Shown here: piece after piece, positions 23,401-33,335 of the stretch
Position numbering within the stretch: position 1 is the stretch's first letter
How the letters are laid out: each line of letters begins with the position of its first letter
NCBI RefSeq assembly: GCF_003533305.1
Contig: NZ_DOEH01000010.1
Location: forward strand, 169,631 to 226,656
Direction: 5' to 3'
Origin: Providencia sp.
GTDB taxonomy: Bacteria > Pseudomonadota > Gammaproteobacteria > Enterobacterales > Enterobacteriaceae
DNA length: 57,026 nt
Position numbers and translations under genes: made by a program
Notes under the pieces: generated by a model
Database searches by the model: none
What the model was told of the DNA's origin: nothing
The model's input: the letters and a program-made list of their open reading frames with translations, nothing else

Positions 23401-24233
23401 GGCGCATCTACTTCAAGCTGTTTTAATAATACATTTTGCCCATCATTTGATAGGCTCAAATAAAGGCGATTGATCGTAAGGTCAGTACTGCCTTTCAATT
23501 GAAAATTAGAGGCGTTAATACCTTCAACATTGAGGTCTACTGGTAAAATTATCTCAGGTAATTGCGCCAGCAATGGCTTAGCAAATAAGGCTTTTAGTTC
23601 ATCACCTATCGATTTCTGTTCATTGATAGGTATTTCTGTAACCGGTGCCTCAGCTTGTTCTTTCGCAGCCTCTTCCATTACCGGTAAATTAATTGCTAAA
23701 TCAATAATATCGGTTGGAATAATAGTCATGGCCTTTTTCTGCCACGTTATCCCTGTCGAGAATTTCGCTAAATCAATCGTCATTCCATCCACATTGACAT
23801 GAGTTGAAACCAACGATAACTGATTCAAGCGAATAGTCAGTGGTGCATTTAAGGCTGTTAATGGCTCCGATGGCGGTGTTTCTTCTGAAGGAGGGAATGC
23901 GGTTGTATCGATATTAACGGTAACATTATCAGTAGAAAGTGTATCGATGCATACTTCACGGCGAGTTAAACAACCTAAACGTAAGGCCAAATGAAGTTTT
24001 TGCGCATTAACATCAACACCAGGCATTTGATATTGCACACCCGATAACGTTAAATTACTAATATCCCCTTCAATTGATTGGATCTTTAGTTCAGGCACCC
24101 AACGTGTGGCCGAATTTAAGGCAAAATGTAAACCTGATTGTGTTCCCAATACCCAGCTTAGAGCAGCAATAATAAGAACTAGAATTAATAAAATGGAAAT
24201 ACTGATCCATTTAAACCACTTCATCCATTTCAT
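20454..24233 (-). CDS. tamB: TamB, inner-membrane-anchored AsmA-like lipid/protein transport protein
   Basis: A very long periplasm-spanning beta-groove protein, partner of TamA, implicated with YhdP and YdbH in moving phospholipids to the outer membrane. The 1259 residues are as in E. coli. An N-terminal signal anchor (about 10-28) is followed by repetitive beta structure. The C-terminal DUF490/TamB domain has [24 protein letters not shown] and the closing [11 protein letters not shown]. It overlaps tamA by 4 bp, so the two are translationally coupled. Confidence 0.97.
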   Translation of the reverse strand: MKWMKWFKWISISILLILVLIIAALSWVLGTQSGLHFALNSATRWVPELKIQSIEGDISNLTLSGVQYQMPGVDVNAQKLHLALRLGCLTRREVCIDTLSTDNVTVNIDTTAFPPSEETPPSEPLTALNAPLTIRLNQLSLVSTHVNVDGMTIDLAKFSTGITWQKKAMTIIPTDIIDLAINLPVMEEAAKEQAEAPVTEIPINEQKSIGDELKALFAKPLLAQLPEIILPVDLNVEGINASNFQLKGSTDLTINRLYLSLSNDGQNVLLKQLEVDAPEGNLALSGTATLKDKWPVSISVVGESRLEDLNGQKVDLSLKGSLLDELKLALNLNGPINATLEAETDLSQADFPILLTLESDKLAWPLVGESQYQLDGTRLRLNGRPSAYDLSLRSAITGQDLPPSTLMLDAKGNEEQINLTRLRLAALQGNADITGVADWSKAISWNAVLTLSGINTAKQWPEWPAKVDGKVATRGSLYGGSWQLEIPEIALDGNVKNNLLKARGQAKGNAAGQWDIPNFNLALGKNNVDIKGSLADKWNLDAKINAPALNGLLPGLGGVIAGDIKLRGNLQTPQAVANITGRNVRWQDSLSIENVVIKGDVATGEQIKGELSVVLRQLRQADIVISNLTLDAKGSEKQHTLKLNMKGEPVSGQLTLAGSFDRNTEIWKGNLNNTLFDTVVGEWRLNKAMSLNYTNQTQEVVIGTHCWVNPNARLCVPKPIKAGKSGSADIVLERFDLAMIKPFMPKDTRVNGVFSGKANAVWKEGGSLPQVKLDLQGDGIKATQFVDGTRLPFEFQTLTLSAALKNGKADLNWLFKIANNGQLKGNVQISDLEKRRLLAGNIEINSITLDLIKPMLGHKEVANGSLNANLRLGGSANNPLMNGNLSLSNLEIKSAMIPFDIKSGRLGVTFNGASSVMSGQINTPEGYLNIDGEADWRNVDAWRAKIMARGNNLRVSLPPMIKIDVQPDLVFEASPTLLVLNGSVTIPWARITVQELPESAVSASSDVVMLDSNLQPIEEKAPSIPIQTNLDIKIGNDVRLDAFGLKARLTGLLKVTQSKQGLSLNGQIDIPTGRFRAYGQDLLVRKGLIQFSGPADQPFLNLEAIRNPDNTADDVVAGVRVTGLADKPKVEIFSEPTKSQQEALSYLLRGEGLDSGDANGSQMTSMLIGLGVAQSGQLVGKIGETFGVSDLAVDTQGVGDGSQVVVSGKITNDLQVKYGVGIFDSLATLTLRYRLMPKLYLEAVSGVNQALDLLYQFEF

Positions 24234-25972
24234 AGTTCTGTCCCCAAACCGATGTAAAACTGAATTTTGTTATTATCAGGATCGCCAATCGGTGTTGCGA
24301 GGTCAAATTTGATAGGTCCAACAGGAGATACCCAACGCAGTCCGATACCGGCACCCGTTTTAAAATCACTGGTTTTAATATCATTCACGGCTTCACCGGA
24401 ATCAATAAAGGTCGCCCCCCACCAATTACCCGTAAAATTGTATTGATATTCCATCGAACCGACAGCTAATTTAGAAGCGCCCGTCAATTTACCCTTGCTA
24501 TCTTCAGGCGAGATTTTTTGATAACCATAACCGCGAACACTACCATCACCACCCGCAAAGAAACGTAGGTCTGGTGGTACTTTGTCAAAAGCATTGGTTT
24601 CTATCCACCCTAAATTACCACGCAAGATAAAGCGGTGGCCTTCCCATGGTGTTCTGATCCACACATGCTTAGTTTGTAATACAAGAAAATCAATATCTGA
24701 ACCCCAAATTTTATTTGAGTAATCAATTGAATAACGTTGGCTATCACCCCATGTTGGCATGACGCCACCACGCTGGCGAATACGGCTCACATTGGCGCCA
24801 GGATAAAGCAACATGGTAGTATTTGTGATATCTGCTTGGGTAAAGCTACTGAGCATCCAACGCATATTCACGCCATATTGCCAACCCGTTGAATAGTCCC
24901 AGTTACGCGAAACGTTTAATGTCGTGGTATTAGATTGAGTATCGTTTAAATCGGTACGTTTAAACCCGCCTTGAACGGCATAGTATTGTTCGAGTGGATT
25001 CGCTTTTAACGGAATTTTATAGCTTGCATCAATAAGTTGCTCTGGCTGAGACAAGCTAATACTGGAAGATAAACTTTGCCCGCGAGAGTTAACCCACGGC
25101 TTATTCCACGTTGTTTTTACACGAGGCCCCACATCAGTACCATAACCGCCCCCGAGCTCAATGAAGTTTTGTGCCCGAGGCGTCATCACACCGTCCATCG
25201 GTAATTCGTCTGTATTCTCTTCTCTCGCTTTAGCAATATTGGGTGTCACAATCGCAGAATTAAACCAACCAGTTTCAGCCAACCTACGGTTAAATTCAGC
25301 CAATTGCTCAGAAGTATAATATTCACCCGGTTTAAATGGAGAAAGGTTATTTAGATAGTCTTCACGGATTTGTGAACCTTGATAAGAGATTGATCCAAAA
25401 CGATAGCGTTTACCACTATTAAAATCAAAATCCCAATAGGCCGCATGATTTTCAAGAGAAATACCTAGCTGGCTTTTCTCCATGACGGCATCAAAATAAC
25501 CTTTACGAACAGCAAGACTACTAAACTTACCTTTAAAATCCTCATACTCGCCATCATTCTGGATAGTACCGTCCTTAGGCGTATTACTTTTGATCATCTT
25601 TTCATAATCTGAATCTGTCTTCGCCGCACCTTCTAATTCCACTTTCACACCTTGAACTAAAATAGGTTCTCCTGGCGTAACTTTTGCTGTCAATATTGAA
25701 CGCGCGGGCGGTGTTTTTTCCTGATAACTAAATTCAACCGTAGGTTCATAATAGCCAAGAGGCTTTAAACCTTCTTTAATAGCTTTTTCTACCCTTGCAC
25801 GAAAACGTCCATTTGGTACGACTTCATCTTGTGAAATATTAGAAAGTTGCACTCGCACATTTTGATTTAGTTGGCCTTCAAGTCCTTCAATATTAAGACG
25901 AAGATTCGCAGCGTACACCACAGGCACAGCCACAGTTAAACACAGAAAACAGATGATAGGGTATTTCGACAC
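24230..25972 (-). CDS. tamA: TamA, outer-membrane Omp85-family translocation assembly protein
   Basis: BamA-type protein that acts with TamB in outer-membrane assembly. The 580 residues compare with 577 in E. coli. A signal peptide ends near VVYA at about residue 21. Three POTRA domains extend to about 265, then a 16-strand barrel with the loop motif [16 protein letters not shown] and the C-terminal strand ending [11 protein letters not shown]. It is the first gene of tamA-tamB-ytfP and divergent from msrA. Confidence 0.97.
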   Translation of the reverse strand: MSKYPIICFLCLTVAVPVVYAANLRLNIEGLEGQLNQNVRVQLSNISQDEVVPNGRFRARVEKAIKEGLKPLGYYEPTVEFSYQEKTPPARSILTAKVTPGEPILVQGVKVELEGAAKTDSDYEKMIKSNTPKDGTIQNDGEYEDFKGKFSSLAVRKGYFDAVMEKSQLGISLENHAAYWDFDFNSGKRYRFGSISYQGSQIREDYLNNLSPFKPGEYYTSEQLAEFNRRLAETGWFNSAIVTPNIAKAREENTDELPMDGVMTPRAQNFIELGGGYGTDVGPRVKTTWNKPWVNSRGQSLSSSISLSQPEQLIDASYKIPLKANPLEQYYAVQGGFKRTDLNDTQSNTTTLNVSRNWDYSTGWQYGVNMRWMLSSFTQADITNTTMLLYPGANVSRIRQRGGVMPTWGDSQRYSIDYSNKIWGSDIDFLVLQTKHVWIRTPWEGHRFILRGNLGWIETNAFDKVPPDLRFFAGGDGSVRGYGYQKISPEDSKGKLTGASKLAVGSMEYQYNFTGNWWGATFIDSGEAVNDIKTSDFKTGAGIGLRWVSPVGPIKFDLATPIGDPDNNKIQFYIGLGTEL

Positions 25973-26123
25973 GCCTACTCCTAAGGTGATTGATAGATTG
26001 ACTAAAGGCTTCAGATTAATTTATTTTGAGTAAAATTGATCATAGACACAAGTTTTTATCCCATTTTTTAACTTATTTGTGCGCTCACAATATTTATCTC
26101 AACGCAAATGTATAGGAATTATT

Positions 26124-26753
26124 ATGTCTTCTAATAAATTTCACGCAGTTAATAACTCGCAAGCTCTACCAGGTAGACAAGTTGCTATAGCGCCCTCACC
26201 ATACCATGCGGTGAACCATCATTCGATTGAGATTATTCCTAAGAATGCGGAAACTGCGTACTTTGCTATGGGCTGTTTTTGGGGAGTCGAGCGCTTATTT
26301 TGGCAACAAGCAGGCGTTTACTCTACATCTACAGGCTATTGCGGTGGGATCACGCCAAATCCAACCTATGAAGAAGTATGCTCTGGACTCACTGGACACG
26401 CGGAAGCCGTACGCATTGTATTTGATCCGCAAGTCATCAGTTATGCTCAGCTATTAACTTTATTTTGGGAAAATCACGATCCCGCTCAAGGTATGCGCCA
26501 AGGTGGTGATATTGGTACGCAATATCGCTCAGCGATTTATACTGTATCGGATGAACAATCTGCATTAGCAGAAAAAACGCTACAGGATTATCAACAAGCA
26601 ATGATTAAACAGAATGATAATCGCCCAATTACCACTGAAATTGCACCCCTTGATGTATTTTATTTTGCTGAAGATTATCATCAGCAATATTTATACAAAA
26701 ACCCAAATGGTTACTGCGCATTAGGTGGGATCGGTGTTTGTTTACCACAATAG
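26124..26753 (+). CDS. msrA: Peptide methionine-S-sulfoxide reductase A
   Basis: Reduces S-epimers of methionine sulfoxide in proteins. The 209 residues (E. coli 212) have the catalytic Cys51 in [13 protein letters not shown] and recycling cysteines near the end in [11 protein letters not shown]. The acidic TGHAEAVRI and HDPAQGMRQ segments are typical. The ATG at 26124 with AGGAA upstream is preferred over an in-frame ORF start 15 codons earlier. Confidence 0.96.
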   Translation: MSSNKFHAVNNSQALPGRQVAIAPSPYHAVNHHSIEIIPKNAETAYFAMGCFWGVERLFWQQAGVYSTSTGYCGGITPNPTYEEVCSGLTGHAEAVRIVFDPQVISYAQLLTLFWENHDPAQGMRQGGDIGTQYRSAIYTVSDEQSALAEKTLQDYQQAMIKQNDNRPITTEIAPLDVFYFAEDYHQQYLYKNPNGYCALGGIGVCLPQ

Positions 26754-26773
26754 CCTTTCCTTTGATTTTATTA

Positions 26774-26897
26774 ATATTCTAAATAATTCAAATTGTAGCT
26801 AGTCGACAAATGAAAGCGTCTTGGGGAGCATACATAAGTATGTGACCTAAGCGATTGAATGTAGCCAACAACGCTACAGCTTGAATTTAGAATTTAA
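26774..26897 (+). repeat. ERIC/IRU element, copy 1
   Basis: Shares the hallmark core of enterobacterial repetitive intergenic consensus: TTGGGGAGCATACATAAG then TATGTGACC, followed by ATGTAGCCAACAACG and a CAGCTTGAAT end. It is one unit of a 124-bp direct tandem duplication. The ends are complementary, as in ERIC. It lies between msrA and ytfL. Confidence 0.85.
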
Positions 26898-27021
26898 ATA
26901 TTCTAAATAATTCAAATTGTAGCTAGGCGGCAAATGAAAGCGTCTTGGGGAGCATACATAAGTATGTGACCTAAGCGATTGAATGTAGCCAACAACGCTA
27001 CAGCTTGAATTATGACGAATA
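26898..27021 (+). repeat. ERIC/IRU element, copy 2 (tandem)
   Basis: Near-identical second copy in direct orientation with exact 124-bp spacing. Only about two internal differences are visible (TAGTCGAC against TAGGCGGC) before the ends diverge. Its right end reads GCTTGAATTATGACG, as in ERIC termini. The remaining 170 bp up to ytfL is AT-rich promoter DNA with no gene. Confidence 0.85.
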
Positions 27022-27188
27022 TATAGCCAGACAATTTAACCTAATGCTATACTGGCGCGACTACTCATATACTTCGCGCATATTGCGCTACAATATATTT
27101 ACGTACTTAATATATTTATATATTCGAAACGATACCTTCAGGGCTTTGTTGAATGCAATAAATTCCTGAAGGAGTGTCTGGATAACTT

Positions 27189-28571
27189 ATGCTTAACAGT
27201 TTGCTGTTTGTTCTTTTATTATGTGCAATAAGCGCATTTTTTTCTTTGTCAGAAATATCTCTGGCCGCCTCTCGCCGCATTAAACTCAAACTTATGGCTG
27301 ATGAAGGCAATATTAATGCCGCTCGAGTCCTAAAGTTACAAGAAATGCCGGGAATGTTTTTTACTGTTGTTCAAATTGGTCTCAATGCCGTAGCTATCTT
27401 AGCTGGTATTGTGGGGGAATCCGCATTTTCCCCCGCATTACAAGGGTTCTTTATTCAGTTTTTATCTCCTGCATTGGCACAACAAATCGGTTCCATTCTC
27501 TCTTTTGCCATTGTGACAAGTTTATTTATTTTAGTCGCTGATTTAATTCCTAAACGTATTGGCATGGTAAAACCTGAAGCGATCGCTATGCGTATTGTTA
27601 ATCCGATGCGCTTTTGCCTGCTGCTACTGAGCCCATTAGTCTGGTTTTTTAATGGATTAGCAAACCTGATCCTCAAATTATTTAAATTACCTATCGCTCG
27701 TAATGAAGATATTACTTCTGATGATATTTTTGCGGTGGTTGAAGCGGGTGCTGTGGCTGGTGTTTTACGTAAACAAGAGCATGAATTAATTGAGAATGTA
27801 TTTGAACTTGAATCACGAACCGTTCCATCTGCGATGACGCCACGTGAAAGTATTATTTACTTTGATAAACATGAATCAGAAGACAGCATTAAACATAAAA
27901 TTTCGACACAGCCCCATTCAAAATTCCTTGTCTGCTCAGATGATATTGACCATGTCATTGGTTATGTCGATTCAAAAGAATTACTTAATCGCGTTCTAAA
28001 CGGTCAAAGCCTAGGCTTGCAAGATGGTGTACATATTAGAAGTGCCCTGATGATCCCTGATACACTTTCACTATCGGATACATTAGAAGCATTTAAAGCC
28101 AATGCCGTCGATTTTGCCGTTATTCTAAATGAATATGCACTCGTGATGGGTATCATTACTATCAATGATGTAATGATCACTTTAATGGGCGATTTAATTG
28201 GGCCAAACCCGGGGCAAGAAGAACAGATTATTGCTAGAGATGAAAATTCTTGGCTAGTCGAAGGTGGAACACCTATCGAAGATGTGCAAAGAACATTAGA
28301 TATTGATGATTTCCCTGACTTTAGCAATTACGAAACAATTGCGGGTTTCATGATGTATCGACTCAGAAAGATGCCTAAACGCACTGACTATGTGAAATAT
28401 GCAGGTTACAAGTTTGAAGTCGTTGATATTGATAATTACAAAATCGACCAGCTATTAGTGACACGTATTACAAATGCTCCGGCACCTGTCATTGTTCAAC
28501 CTGGAAAAAACAGTACAGAAACGGCTAACACCAAAAAGCAAACCAAAGATAGCGATAATAAACCAGCCTGA
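27189..28571 (+). CDS. ytfL: YtfL, CNNM/CorC-family membrane protein
   Basis: A 460-residue inner-membrane protein (E. coli 447). The N-terminal DUF21/CNNM domain spans about 1-180 with helices near 2-20, 60-80, 95-120 and 135-155, including SEISLAASRRIKLK. Two CBS domains follow (about 205-340), then a CorC/HlyC C-terminal domain. The tail is Lys/Asn-rich and low in complexity. E. coli YtfL has been linked to putrescine export and pH control; the family also includes magnesium and cobalt transporters. Confidence 0.93.
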   Translation: MLNSLLFVLLLCAISAFFSLSEISLAASRRIKLKLMADEGNINAARVLKLQEMPGMFFTVVQIGLNAVAILAGIVGESAFSPALQGFFIQFLSPALAQQIGSILSFAIVTSLFILVADLIPKRIGMVKPEAIAMRIVNPMRFCLLLLSPLVWFFNGLANLILKLFKLPIARNEDITSDDIFAVVEAGAVAGVLRKQEHELIENVFELESRTVPSAMTPRESIIYFDKHESEDSIKHKISTQPHSKFLVCSDDIDHVIGYVDSKELLNRVLNGQSLGLQDGVHIRSALMIPDTLSLSDTLEAFKANAVDFAVILNEYALVMGIITINDVMITLMGDLIGPNPGQEEQIIARDENSWLVEGGTPIEDVQRTLDIDDFPDFSNYETIAGFMMYRLRKMPKRTDYVKYAGYKFEVVDIDNYKIDQLLVTRITNAPAPVIVQPGKNSTETANTKKQTKDSDNKPA

Positions 28572-28593
28572 TAGCAAAGCCATTTCTTTCAAT

Positions 28594-28620
28594 GCGCCAC
28601 TTTTGTGGCGCTATTATTAA
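28594..28620 (+). terminator. Terminator of ytfL
   Basis: GCGCCAC/GTGGCGC 7-bp perfect stem with a TTTT loop and a TATTATT tail, 22 bp past the stop codon. Confidence 0.75.
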
Positions 28621-28688
28621 TCAAACTAACTATTTTGTTACTTTAGCTATTTGACTAATAATTCAACTATTAATCTAATCCTAACGCC

Positions 28689-28895
28689 CTATCCAAGCTC
28701 TGTGCGCAGTAAAAGCACCTGCTTGTTAACTTCACTCATGACATTATAGTGGCGCTTATCACTAACCTTGGGTGGTAAAATCTTCCCATAATTAAACTCA
28801 AAAGCTCCGAAATCCTTTATATAGAGTCTGCCACTGAAGAGGGTTTTGACATAAAGAGCAATCTTAAATGGGTTGTAGCGGTTAAAAATTTTCAT
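28689..28895 (-). CDS. ytfK: YtfK, small regulator of SpoT/(p)ppGpp (DUF1107)
   Basis: A 68-residue protein, the same length as E. coli YtfK. It shows [17 protein letters not shown], then [23 protein letters not shown] and VMSEVNKQV. In E. coli YtfK binds SpoT and tips it toward (p)ppGpp synthesis under phosphate or fatty-acid starvation. The order ytfL, ytfK, ytfJ is as in E. coli. A Pho-box-like repeat lies upstream at 29021. Confidence 0.93.
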   Translation of the reverse strand: MKIFNRYNPFKIALYVKTLFSGRLYIKDFGAFEFNYGKILPPKVSDKRHYNVMSEVNKQVLLLRTELG

Positions 28896-29209
28896 TAGAA
28901 CTTTTCTCCCCTATGTTCTTTTGCGGTCGTTCTCTTACGGTATCCGTTAATTCATACTGTTACTAATCATAGACCAGTAATTCAGCTTTTGGTTCTAAAA
29001 TTGCAATTTTATTCAATTCACTGACAGAAAATGACACTGTAAAATATCTGAAAATACCCCGACAAACCTTGTGTTTATGCTGAATTTTAAAAAAATGTTA
29101 ATTTTCCTCTTGCAACTCATCCGATGAGCTATGCTATAAGTATGAGTACAAAAAGCATGATTTTTATTCACAAAAATCAACAATCAAAACGATAACTAAA
29201 GGTACCCCT
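28896..29209. promoter_or_regulatory. ytfK-ytfJ divergent spacer
   Basis: 314 bp without a gene, holding both promoters. A Pho-box-like direct repeat on the minus strand is listed separately. The ytfJ side has AAAGGT as ribosome binding site. Confidence 0.5.
29021..29037 (-). promoter_or_regulatory. Pho-box-like direct repeat upstream of ytfK
   Basis: On the minus strand GTGTCAT-TTT-CTGTCAG resembles the PhoB box, two CTGTCAT repeats. The spacing is 3 bp rather than the usual 4. A -10-like AATAAAAT follows about 8 bp downstream. E. coli ytfK belongs to the PhoB regulon, which makes the site credible. Confidence 0.5.
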
Positions 29210-29770
29210 ATGATAAGAAAATTTTTACTTTTGATCTGTTTGCTTGGACTATCCTCGGCGGTATTAGCAAGTAATATACTGACAAATCAATCACTTCCTT
29301 CAGTTTCTGTCACCGATAAAGGTGAGCTAATATTAAATAATGAAGATAAACTAGATTACCAACCGTGGAAAAGCCAACAACTCATCGGGAAAGTTCGTAC
29401 TATTCAACATATTGCAGGTCGCTCATCTGCGAAAGAGCTTAATAACCCATTAATTGAAGCAATTAAGCAAGCCAAACTACCTCATGATACCTATCAAACA
29501 ACCACAATCATCAATACTGACGATGCTATCTTTGGCACTGGTGTGTTTGTTAAAAATAGCGTTGAGGACAGTAAAAAAGAGTTTCCTTACTCGCAATTTA
29601 TTGTTGATAGCGATGGTGTGGTAAAAAGTGCATGGGAATTATCACCTGAGAATTCGGCAATTATCATCTTGAATAAACAAGGAAAAGTATTATTTTTCAA
29701 AGAAGGCGCTCTCAGCCAACAAGAAGTTGATAAAGTACTTGGATTATTAGTCTCTGAACTTGCTAAATAG
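29210..29770 (+). CDS. ytfJ: YtfJ, periplasmic thioredoxin-fold protein
   Basis: A 186-residue homologue of E. coli YtfJ (184). A signal peptide ends near VLA at about residue 20. The rest has a thioredoxin-like fold without a CXXC pair. Conserved stretches are LIGKVRTIQHIAGRSSAKE, AKLPHDTYQTTTIINTDDA and FIVDSDGVVKSAWEL. The function is not established. Confidence 0.93.
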   Translation: MIRKFLLLICLLGLSSAVLASNILTNQSLPSVSVTDKGELILNNEDKLDYQPWKSQQLIGKVRTIQHIAGRSSAKELNNPLIEAIKQAKLPHDTYQTTTIINTDDAIFGTGVFVKNSVEDSKKEFPYSQFIVDSDGVVKSAWELSPENSAIIILNKQGKVLFFKEGALSQQEVDKVLGLLVSELAK

Positions 29771-29813
29771 ACAATAATTAACATCACAAGAGCATACTCT
29801 ATTATTTTTAGCC

Positions 29814-29862
29814 GATGACTTCTTTAGGTTTAAGTTTACCTCAAGGAAGTCATCTCAATTTT
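29814..29862 (+). terminator. Hairpin after ytfJ
   Basis: GATGACTTC/GAAGTCATC 9-bp perfect stem with an inner AGGT/ACCT pairing, followed by TCAATTTTTAC. A probable terminator of ytfJ. Confidence 0.75.
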
Positions 29863-29966
29863 TACAGTCAGTCATGCTAAAATACCCTTATATTAAATAT
29901 GCATAATTATTTCTATTTTGTTAATAATCAAGCAAAGTAATAATATCAATGTGACTGTATTTAACA

Positions 29967-31316
29967 TCACCCCCAGTATATTTTCACGCAAAAGCCTCCC
30001 GCTTCAACATTTGAAAATAACAGCCGCATGTGATGTAGCTGTGCAATACGTTTTGCAATCGACAATCCTAAACCGCTACCCGTTTTTTCTTGTCCCGGTG
30101 GTCGATAGAATCGCTCTCCAAGCCGACTGAGCACCTCTGGTGGGACTGTATCACCATCATTTTTAATCTCAAGATGGTCACGAAAAAGTATCAACTCAAT
30201 TTTGCCTTTTTCTTTACCATAACGAATTGCGTTATGGAGTAAATTTCTTAATAAAACAGACAATAAAAGTTGCTGACCTTGAAATACGGGTGGTTCCTTA
30301 ATAATGATTGTTTCAAATGTTACTTGGTTAGCGCGTGCTTCTGCTGCTATGTCGCTAGCTGACGACTCAATCAGATTTATCCATGATAATTGCGCAACAT
30401 CTTCCAACTGAGTCGATGATTCCAATCGTGACAGCATCAATAATTGGTCGACTAACCGACTTGCTCTATCAATCCCTTCCGATAAATTAGCTACCGCATG
30501 TTCTCGAATAGCGCGATCATTTCCGGCAATTTGTACAACTTCAGCCTGAACTTTAAGCGCGGCAAGTGGACTACGTAACTCATGGGCTGCATCAGAAGTG
30601 AATTGACGTTCACGTACAAACATGTGATTAATGCGTTCAAATAAACCATTGAGTGCATCTAATATGGGCTTTGCTTCACTAGGGATCTTTGGCACTTTAA
30701 TTGCGGTTAATTCATCAGGTTTACGGTCAACTAACTGAGTTGCAACATCACGCAATGGCTTTAATGCACGAGTCAATAGCCCTAAAAATAAAACCAACAT
30801 GATAGGCAATGCCACTAACCAAGGAATAAACTGAGCAATCATGATATCTGCTGCCATTTCTTGCCGATATTCCCATTCTTGTCCTACCACAATGATATAT
30901 TGATCATCGAGTGATTTTAACCAGACAAAACGCCACGGATCTTTACTGTCTTTAATGAAACCTTCAGTGAATCCTTCTCGCTTAAATTGAAATGGTATTT
31001 TTTTACCATTATCACCATCATTGAGTACCATTTCGCCGCTTGGTGTAAAAATAGCAAATGCTAAGGCATCATCATCCTGATCGCCTCGATTTTTACGCAA
31101 TAATTTTTTAGTTTTCACGAGTGAAGGCTGGCTAAGTTCAAGATCTGAGGGTAATACAGATAACCGCTTGGCAAAAACCATTTGCTGAGTATCAAATAAT
31201 TCATTAATCGTTTTATAGGTTTGATACCATGCGAGAGAGCTCGCAATTCCCCAAGTCATTAAAGCCAGTAAAAGTAGCGTTAAGGTTAATTTCAGTCTCA
31301 AACTAAATGTTTTCAT
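29967..31316 (-). CDS. qseC: QseC, membrane sensor histidine kinase
   Basis: Sensor kinase of the QseBC pair; reported in E. coli to respond to autoinducer-3 and catecholamines. The 449 residues match QseC (449). Membrane helices lie at about 8-28 and 160-182 around a periplasmic sensor domain with DPWRFVW. The phosphoacceptor is His245 in [10 protein letters not shown]. The N box LLHNAIRYG and G boxes [12 protein letters not shown] follow. It overlaps qseB by 4 bp. Confidence 0.95.
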   Translation of the reverse strand: MKTFSLRLKLTLTLLLLALMTWGIASSLAWYQTYKTINELFDTQQMVFAKRLSVLPSDLELSQPSLVKTKKLLRKNRGDQDDDALAFAIFTPSGEMVLNDGDNGKKIPFQFKREGFTEGFIKDSKDPWRFVWLKSLDDQYIIVVGQEWEYRQEMAADIMIAQFIPWLVALPIMLVLFLGLLTRALKPLRDVATQLVDRKPDELTAIKVPKIPSEAKPILDALNGLFERINHMFVRERQFTSDAAHELRSPLAALKVQAEVVQIAGNDRAIREHAVANLSEGIDRASRLVDQLLMLSRLESSTQLEDVAQLSWINLIESSASDIAAEARANQVTFETIIIKEPPVFQGQQLLLSVLLRNLLHNAIRYGKEKGKIELILFRDHLEIKNDGDTVPPEVLSRLGERFYRPPGQEKTGSGLGLSIAKRIAQLHHMRLLFSNVEAGGFCVKIYWG

Positions 31317-31975
31317 TGCTCATCACCTAATCGATAACCAACGCCATGAATAGTTCTAATAAATTTATTACCTAACTTGCGTCTTAAATGGTGTATATGC
31401 ACTTCAACTGCATTGCTGGAAACTTCTTCGTCCCAGTTATAAAGTTTTTCTTCGATCAGTGCCCGCGAAAGTACTTTATTAGGGTTATGTAAAAAAAGTG
31501 ATAACAATGCGAACTCTTTAGCCTTAAGTTGAATGGGTTCACCCTTCATCGTGACGGTCATTGCAACGGGATCCAGTTCAACATCACCGTGAGTCAGTTT
31601 AGGAGAAAGCTGGCCACTACGGCGTCGATTTAGCGCTTGTAAGCGTGCAGCAACCTCAACTAGAGCAAAAGGTTTGCAAAGATAATCATCAGCGCCTTGC
31701 TGCAACCCTTGGACACGCTGATCCAACGCATCTCTAGCCGTTAAGATTAAAACGGGTTCATCACGACCTTCTTTTCGCCAATACTTTAAAATATCCATTC
31801 CATCTATTGCGGGAAGTGAGAGATCAAGTACAACCGCATCATAAGGAGCATCAAATAAAGCTACCTGCCCTTGTTTTCCATCCATAAACCAATCAACGGT
31901 AAAACCTAACTGCGTTAACCCCACCTTTAAACCATCCCCAATTAACCTGTCATCTTCGACCAAAAGAATTCGCAT
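31313..31975 (-). CDS. qseB: QseB, OmpR-family response regulator
   Basis: A 220-residue regulator. The receiver domain has the acidic pair ED near residue 7, phosphoacceptor Asp51 in AVVLDLSLP and Lys in CKPF. The winged-helix effector domain ends in [23 protein letters not shown]. The start is MRILLVEDD, as in E. coli; an ATG four codons upstream is possible. It is the first gene of qseBC, divergent from ygiW, with a candidate binding site between them. Confidence 0.95.
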   Translation of the reverse strand: MRILLVEDDRLIGDGLKVGLTQLGFTVDWFMDGKQGQVALFDAPYDAVVLDLSLPAIDGMDILKYWRKEGRDEPVLILTARDALDQRVQGLQQGADDYLCKPFALVEVAARLQALNRRRSGQLSPKLTHGDVELDPVAMTVTMKGEPIQLKAKEFALLSLFLHNPNKVLSRALIEEKLYNWDEEVSSNAVEVHIHHLRRKLGNKFIRTIHGVGYRLGDEQ

Positions 31976-32075
31976 TTTTTCCTCCATCTCGGAATATTGG
32001 TATATTTATATTATAATATTAAGGATGACTAGCTATTATTAGCCAAATTAAAAATATATTTTTTTAATTTGAGTT

Positions 32076-32092
32076 CTTAAGATCCTGTTAAG
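32076..32092 (+). promoter_or_regulatory. PmrA/QseB-type box before ygiW
   Basis: CTTAAG-ATCCT-GTTAAG fits the PmrA-box pattern of two YTTAAK hexamers with 5 bp between, with one mismatch. It sits about 10 bp before TTAATACA, a -10-like element, so it occupies the -35 region of ygiW on the plus strand. E. coli QseB binds a similar site. Confidence 0.7.
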
Positions 32093-32152
32093 ATTTACCT
32101 GCTTTAATACACTCCATAAAGCAAGTTTACGTTATTAACGGAGATAATACTG

Positions 32153-32581
32153 ATGAAAAAATTACCTTTAATTGCCTTAATCGCTGCACTCGCTGCTGCC
32201 CCTGTTCTTGCTGCTACTAGTAATGCGAATAATGTTGCTAATGGTGGATTTAATGGCCCTGGCACGGTGACAAGTACACCGAATCAATCAACTCAAACGG
32301 GTGGATTCTCAGGACCAAACAATAGCGAAACTACTGTCGCTAAAGCACTGGATATGTCAGATGACAGCTGGGTTATTTTACGTGGTAATATTGTTAAACA
32401 GTTAGATAATAAACATTATGAATTCACTGATGGTACTGGCTCCATTACACTAGAAATCAGTCCAAAACGCTGGAACGGAGTGAATGTCACCCCGACAGAT
32501 AAAATTGAGATTCGTGGCAAAATCGATAAAGATTGGAATTCAAGAGAAGTTGAAGTTAAACAAGTTCAGATAATTAAGTAA
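32153..32581 (+). CDS. ygiW: YgiW, periplasmic BOF (OB-fold) stress protein
   Basis: A 142-residue secreted protein (E. coli 130). The signal peptide ends at ALAA near residue 20. An Asn/Gly/Thr-rich linker carries two GGFNGP/GGFSGP repeats. The OB-fold domain has WVILRGNIV, YEFTDGTGSITLEI, KRWNGVNVTP and KDWNSREVEVKQ. E. coli YgiW is tied to peroxide, cadmium and acid resistance. It lies next to qseBC, as in E. coli. Confidence 0.94.
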   Translation: MKKLPLIALIAALAAAPVLAATSNANNVANGGFNGPGTVTSTPNQSTQTGGFSGPNNSETTVAKALDMSDDSWVILRGNIVKQLDNKHYEFTDGTGSITLEISPKRWNGVNVTPTDKIEIRGKIDKDWNSREVEVKQVQIIK

Positions 32582-32613
32582 ATGATTAAAATCTAGTTAT
32601 CTTTAACAACTAT

Positions 32614-32645
32614 GGCAAGGTGACGATATAAATAGTCACCTTGCC
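32614..32645 (+). terminator. Hairpin after ygiW
   Basis: GGCAAGGTGAC/GTCACCTTGCC, an 11-bp perfect stem with a 10-nt loop, lies 33 bp past the stop. The downstream tail TTAATC is a weak U-tract. Confidence 0.7.
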
Positions 32646-32744
32646 TTAATCATACCGCCTATAAGATCTCATCTCTCACCTATTCCCCCTTTCTAACAAC
32701 AGTGCTAAATTATTTGTTATTAATAGGTCAGTTAAGGTAGCAAG

Positions 32745-33335
32745 ATGTCTATAAAGCAGCCTCAAATCCGTAATATCACTGAAAAATTACTTTCTGATAA
32801 CTGGTATATTCTCAAAAAATTTACTTATGAACTTCAGCGAAGTGATGGAAGCTGGCAAAAACAAGAACGTGAAGTTTATGATAGAGGCAATGGCGCTGTC
32901 ATACTGCTATACAATAAAATAAAAAATAGCATTATTCTTATTCGCCAATTTAGGATGCCAATGTACCTCAATGGCTACCCTCATTTATTAATCGAAGCTC
33001 CCGCAGGGTTGCTTGATAACGCTTCTCCAGAAGAAAGAATTATCGCTGAAGCGGAAGAAGAAACTGGTTTTAAAATCAATAAAATCGAAAAAATTTTTGA
33101 AGCCTTTATGAGCCCCGGATCGGTAACTGAAAAACTCTATTTTTATATTGCTGAATATAATGATATCGATCGTCAAAGTTGTGGAGGTGGGCTCGCAGAA
33201 GAAGGTGAAGATATTGAAGTTTTAGAATGGCCTTTTCCCAAAGCTTTAGAGGCGATTAAAAATGGTGAAATTGTCGATGGCAAGACCATTATGTTAATAC
33301 AACATTTAGCGCTCAACACAATTTTAAAAAAATAA
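32745..33335 (+). CDS. nudK: NudK-like Nudix hydrolase (GDP-mannose pyrophosphatase type)
   Basis: A 196-residue Nudix protein resembling E. coli NudK (191), which splits GDP-mannose and ADP-ribose-type substrates. Shared parts are KLLSDNWYILKK, REVYDRGNGAVILLYN, LIRQFRMP and FMSPGSVTEKLYFYIAEY. The Nudix box spans AGLLDNASPEERIIAEAEEETGF-like residues about 83-105. The family Glu after the first Gly is Ser and the Arg before the core Glu is Ala; the core EEE residues remain. AAGG precedes the ATG. Confidence 0.85.
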   Translation: MSIKQPQIRNITEKLLSDNWYILKKFTYELQRSDGSWQKQEREVYDRGNGAVILLYNKIKNSIILIRQFRMPMYLNGYPHLLIEAPAGLLDNASPEERIIAEAEEETGFKINKIEKIFEAFMSPGSVTEKLYFYIAEYNDIDRQSCGGGLAEEGEDIEVLEWPFPKALEAIKNGEIVDGKTIMLIQHLALNTILKK

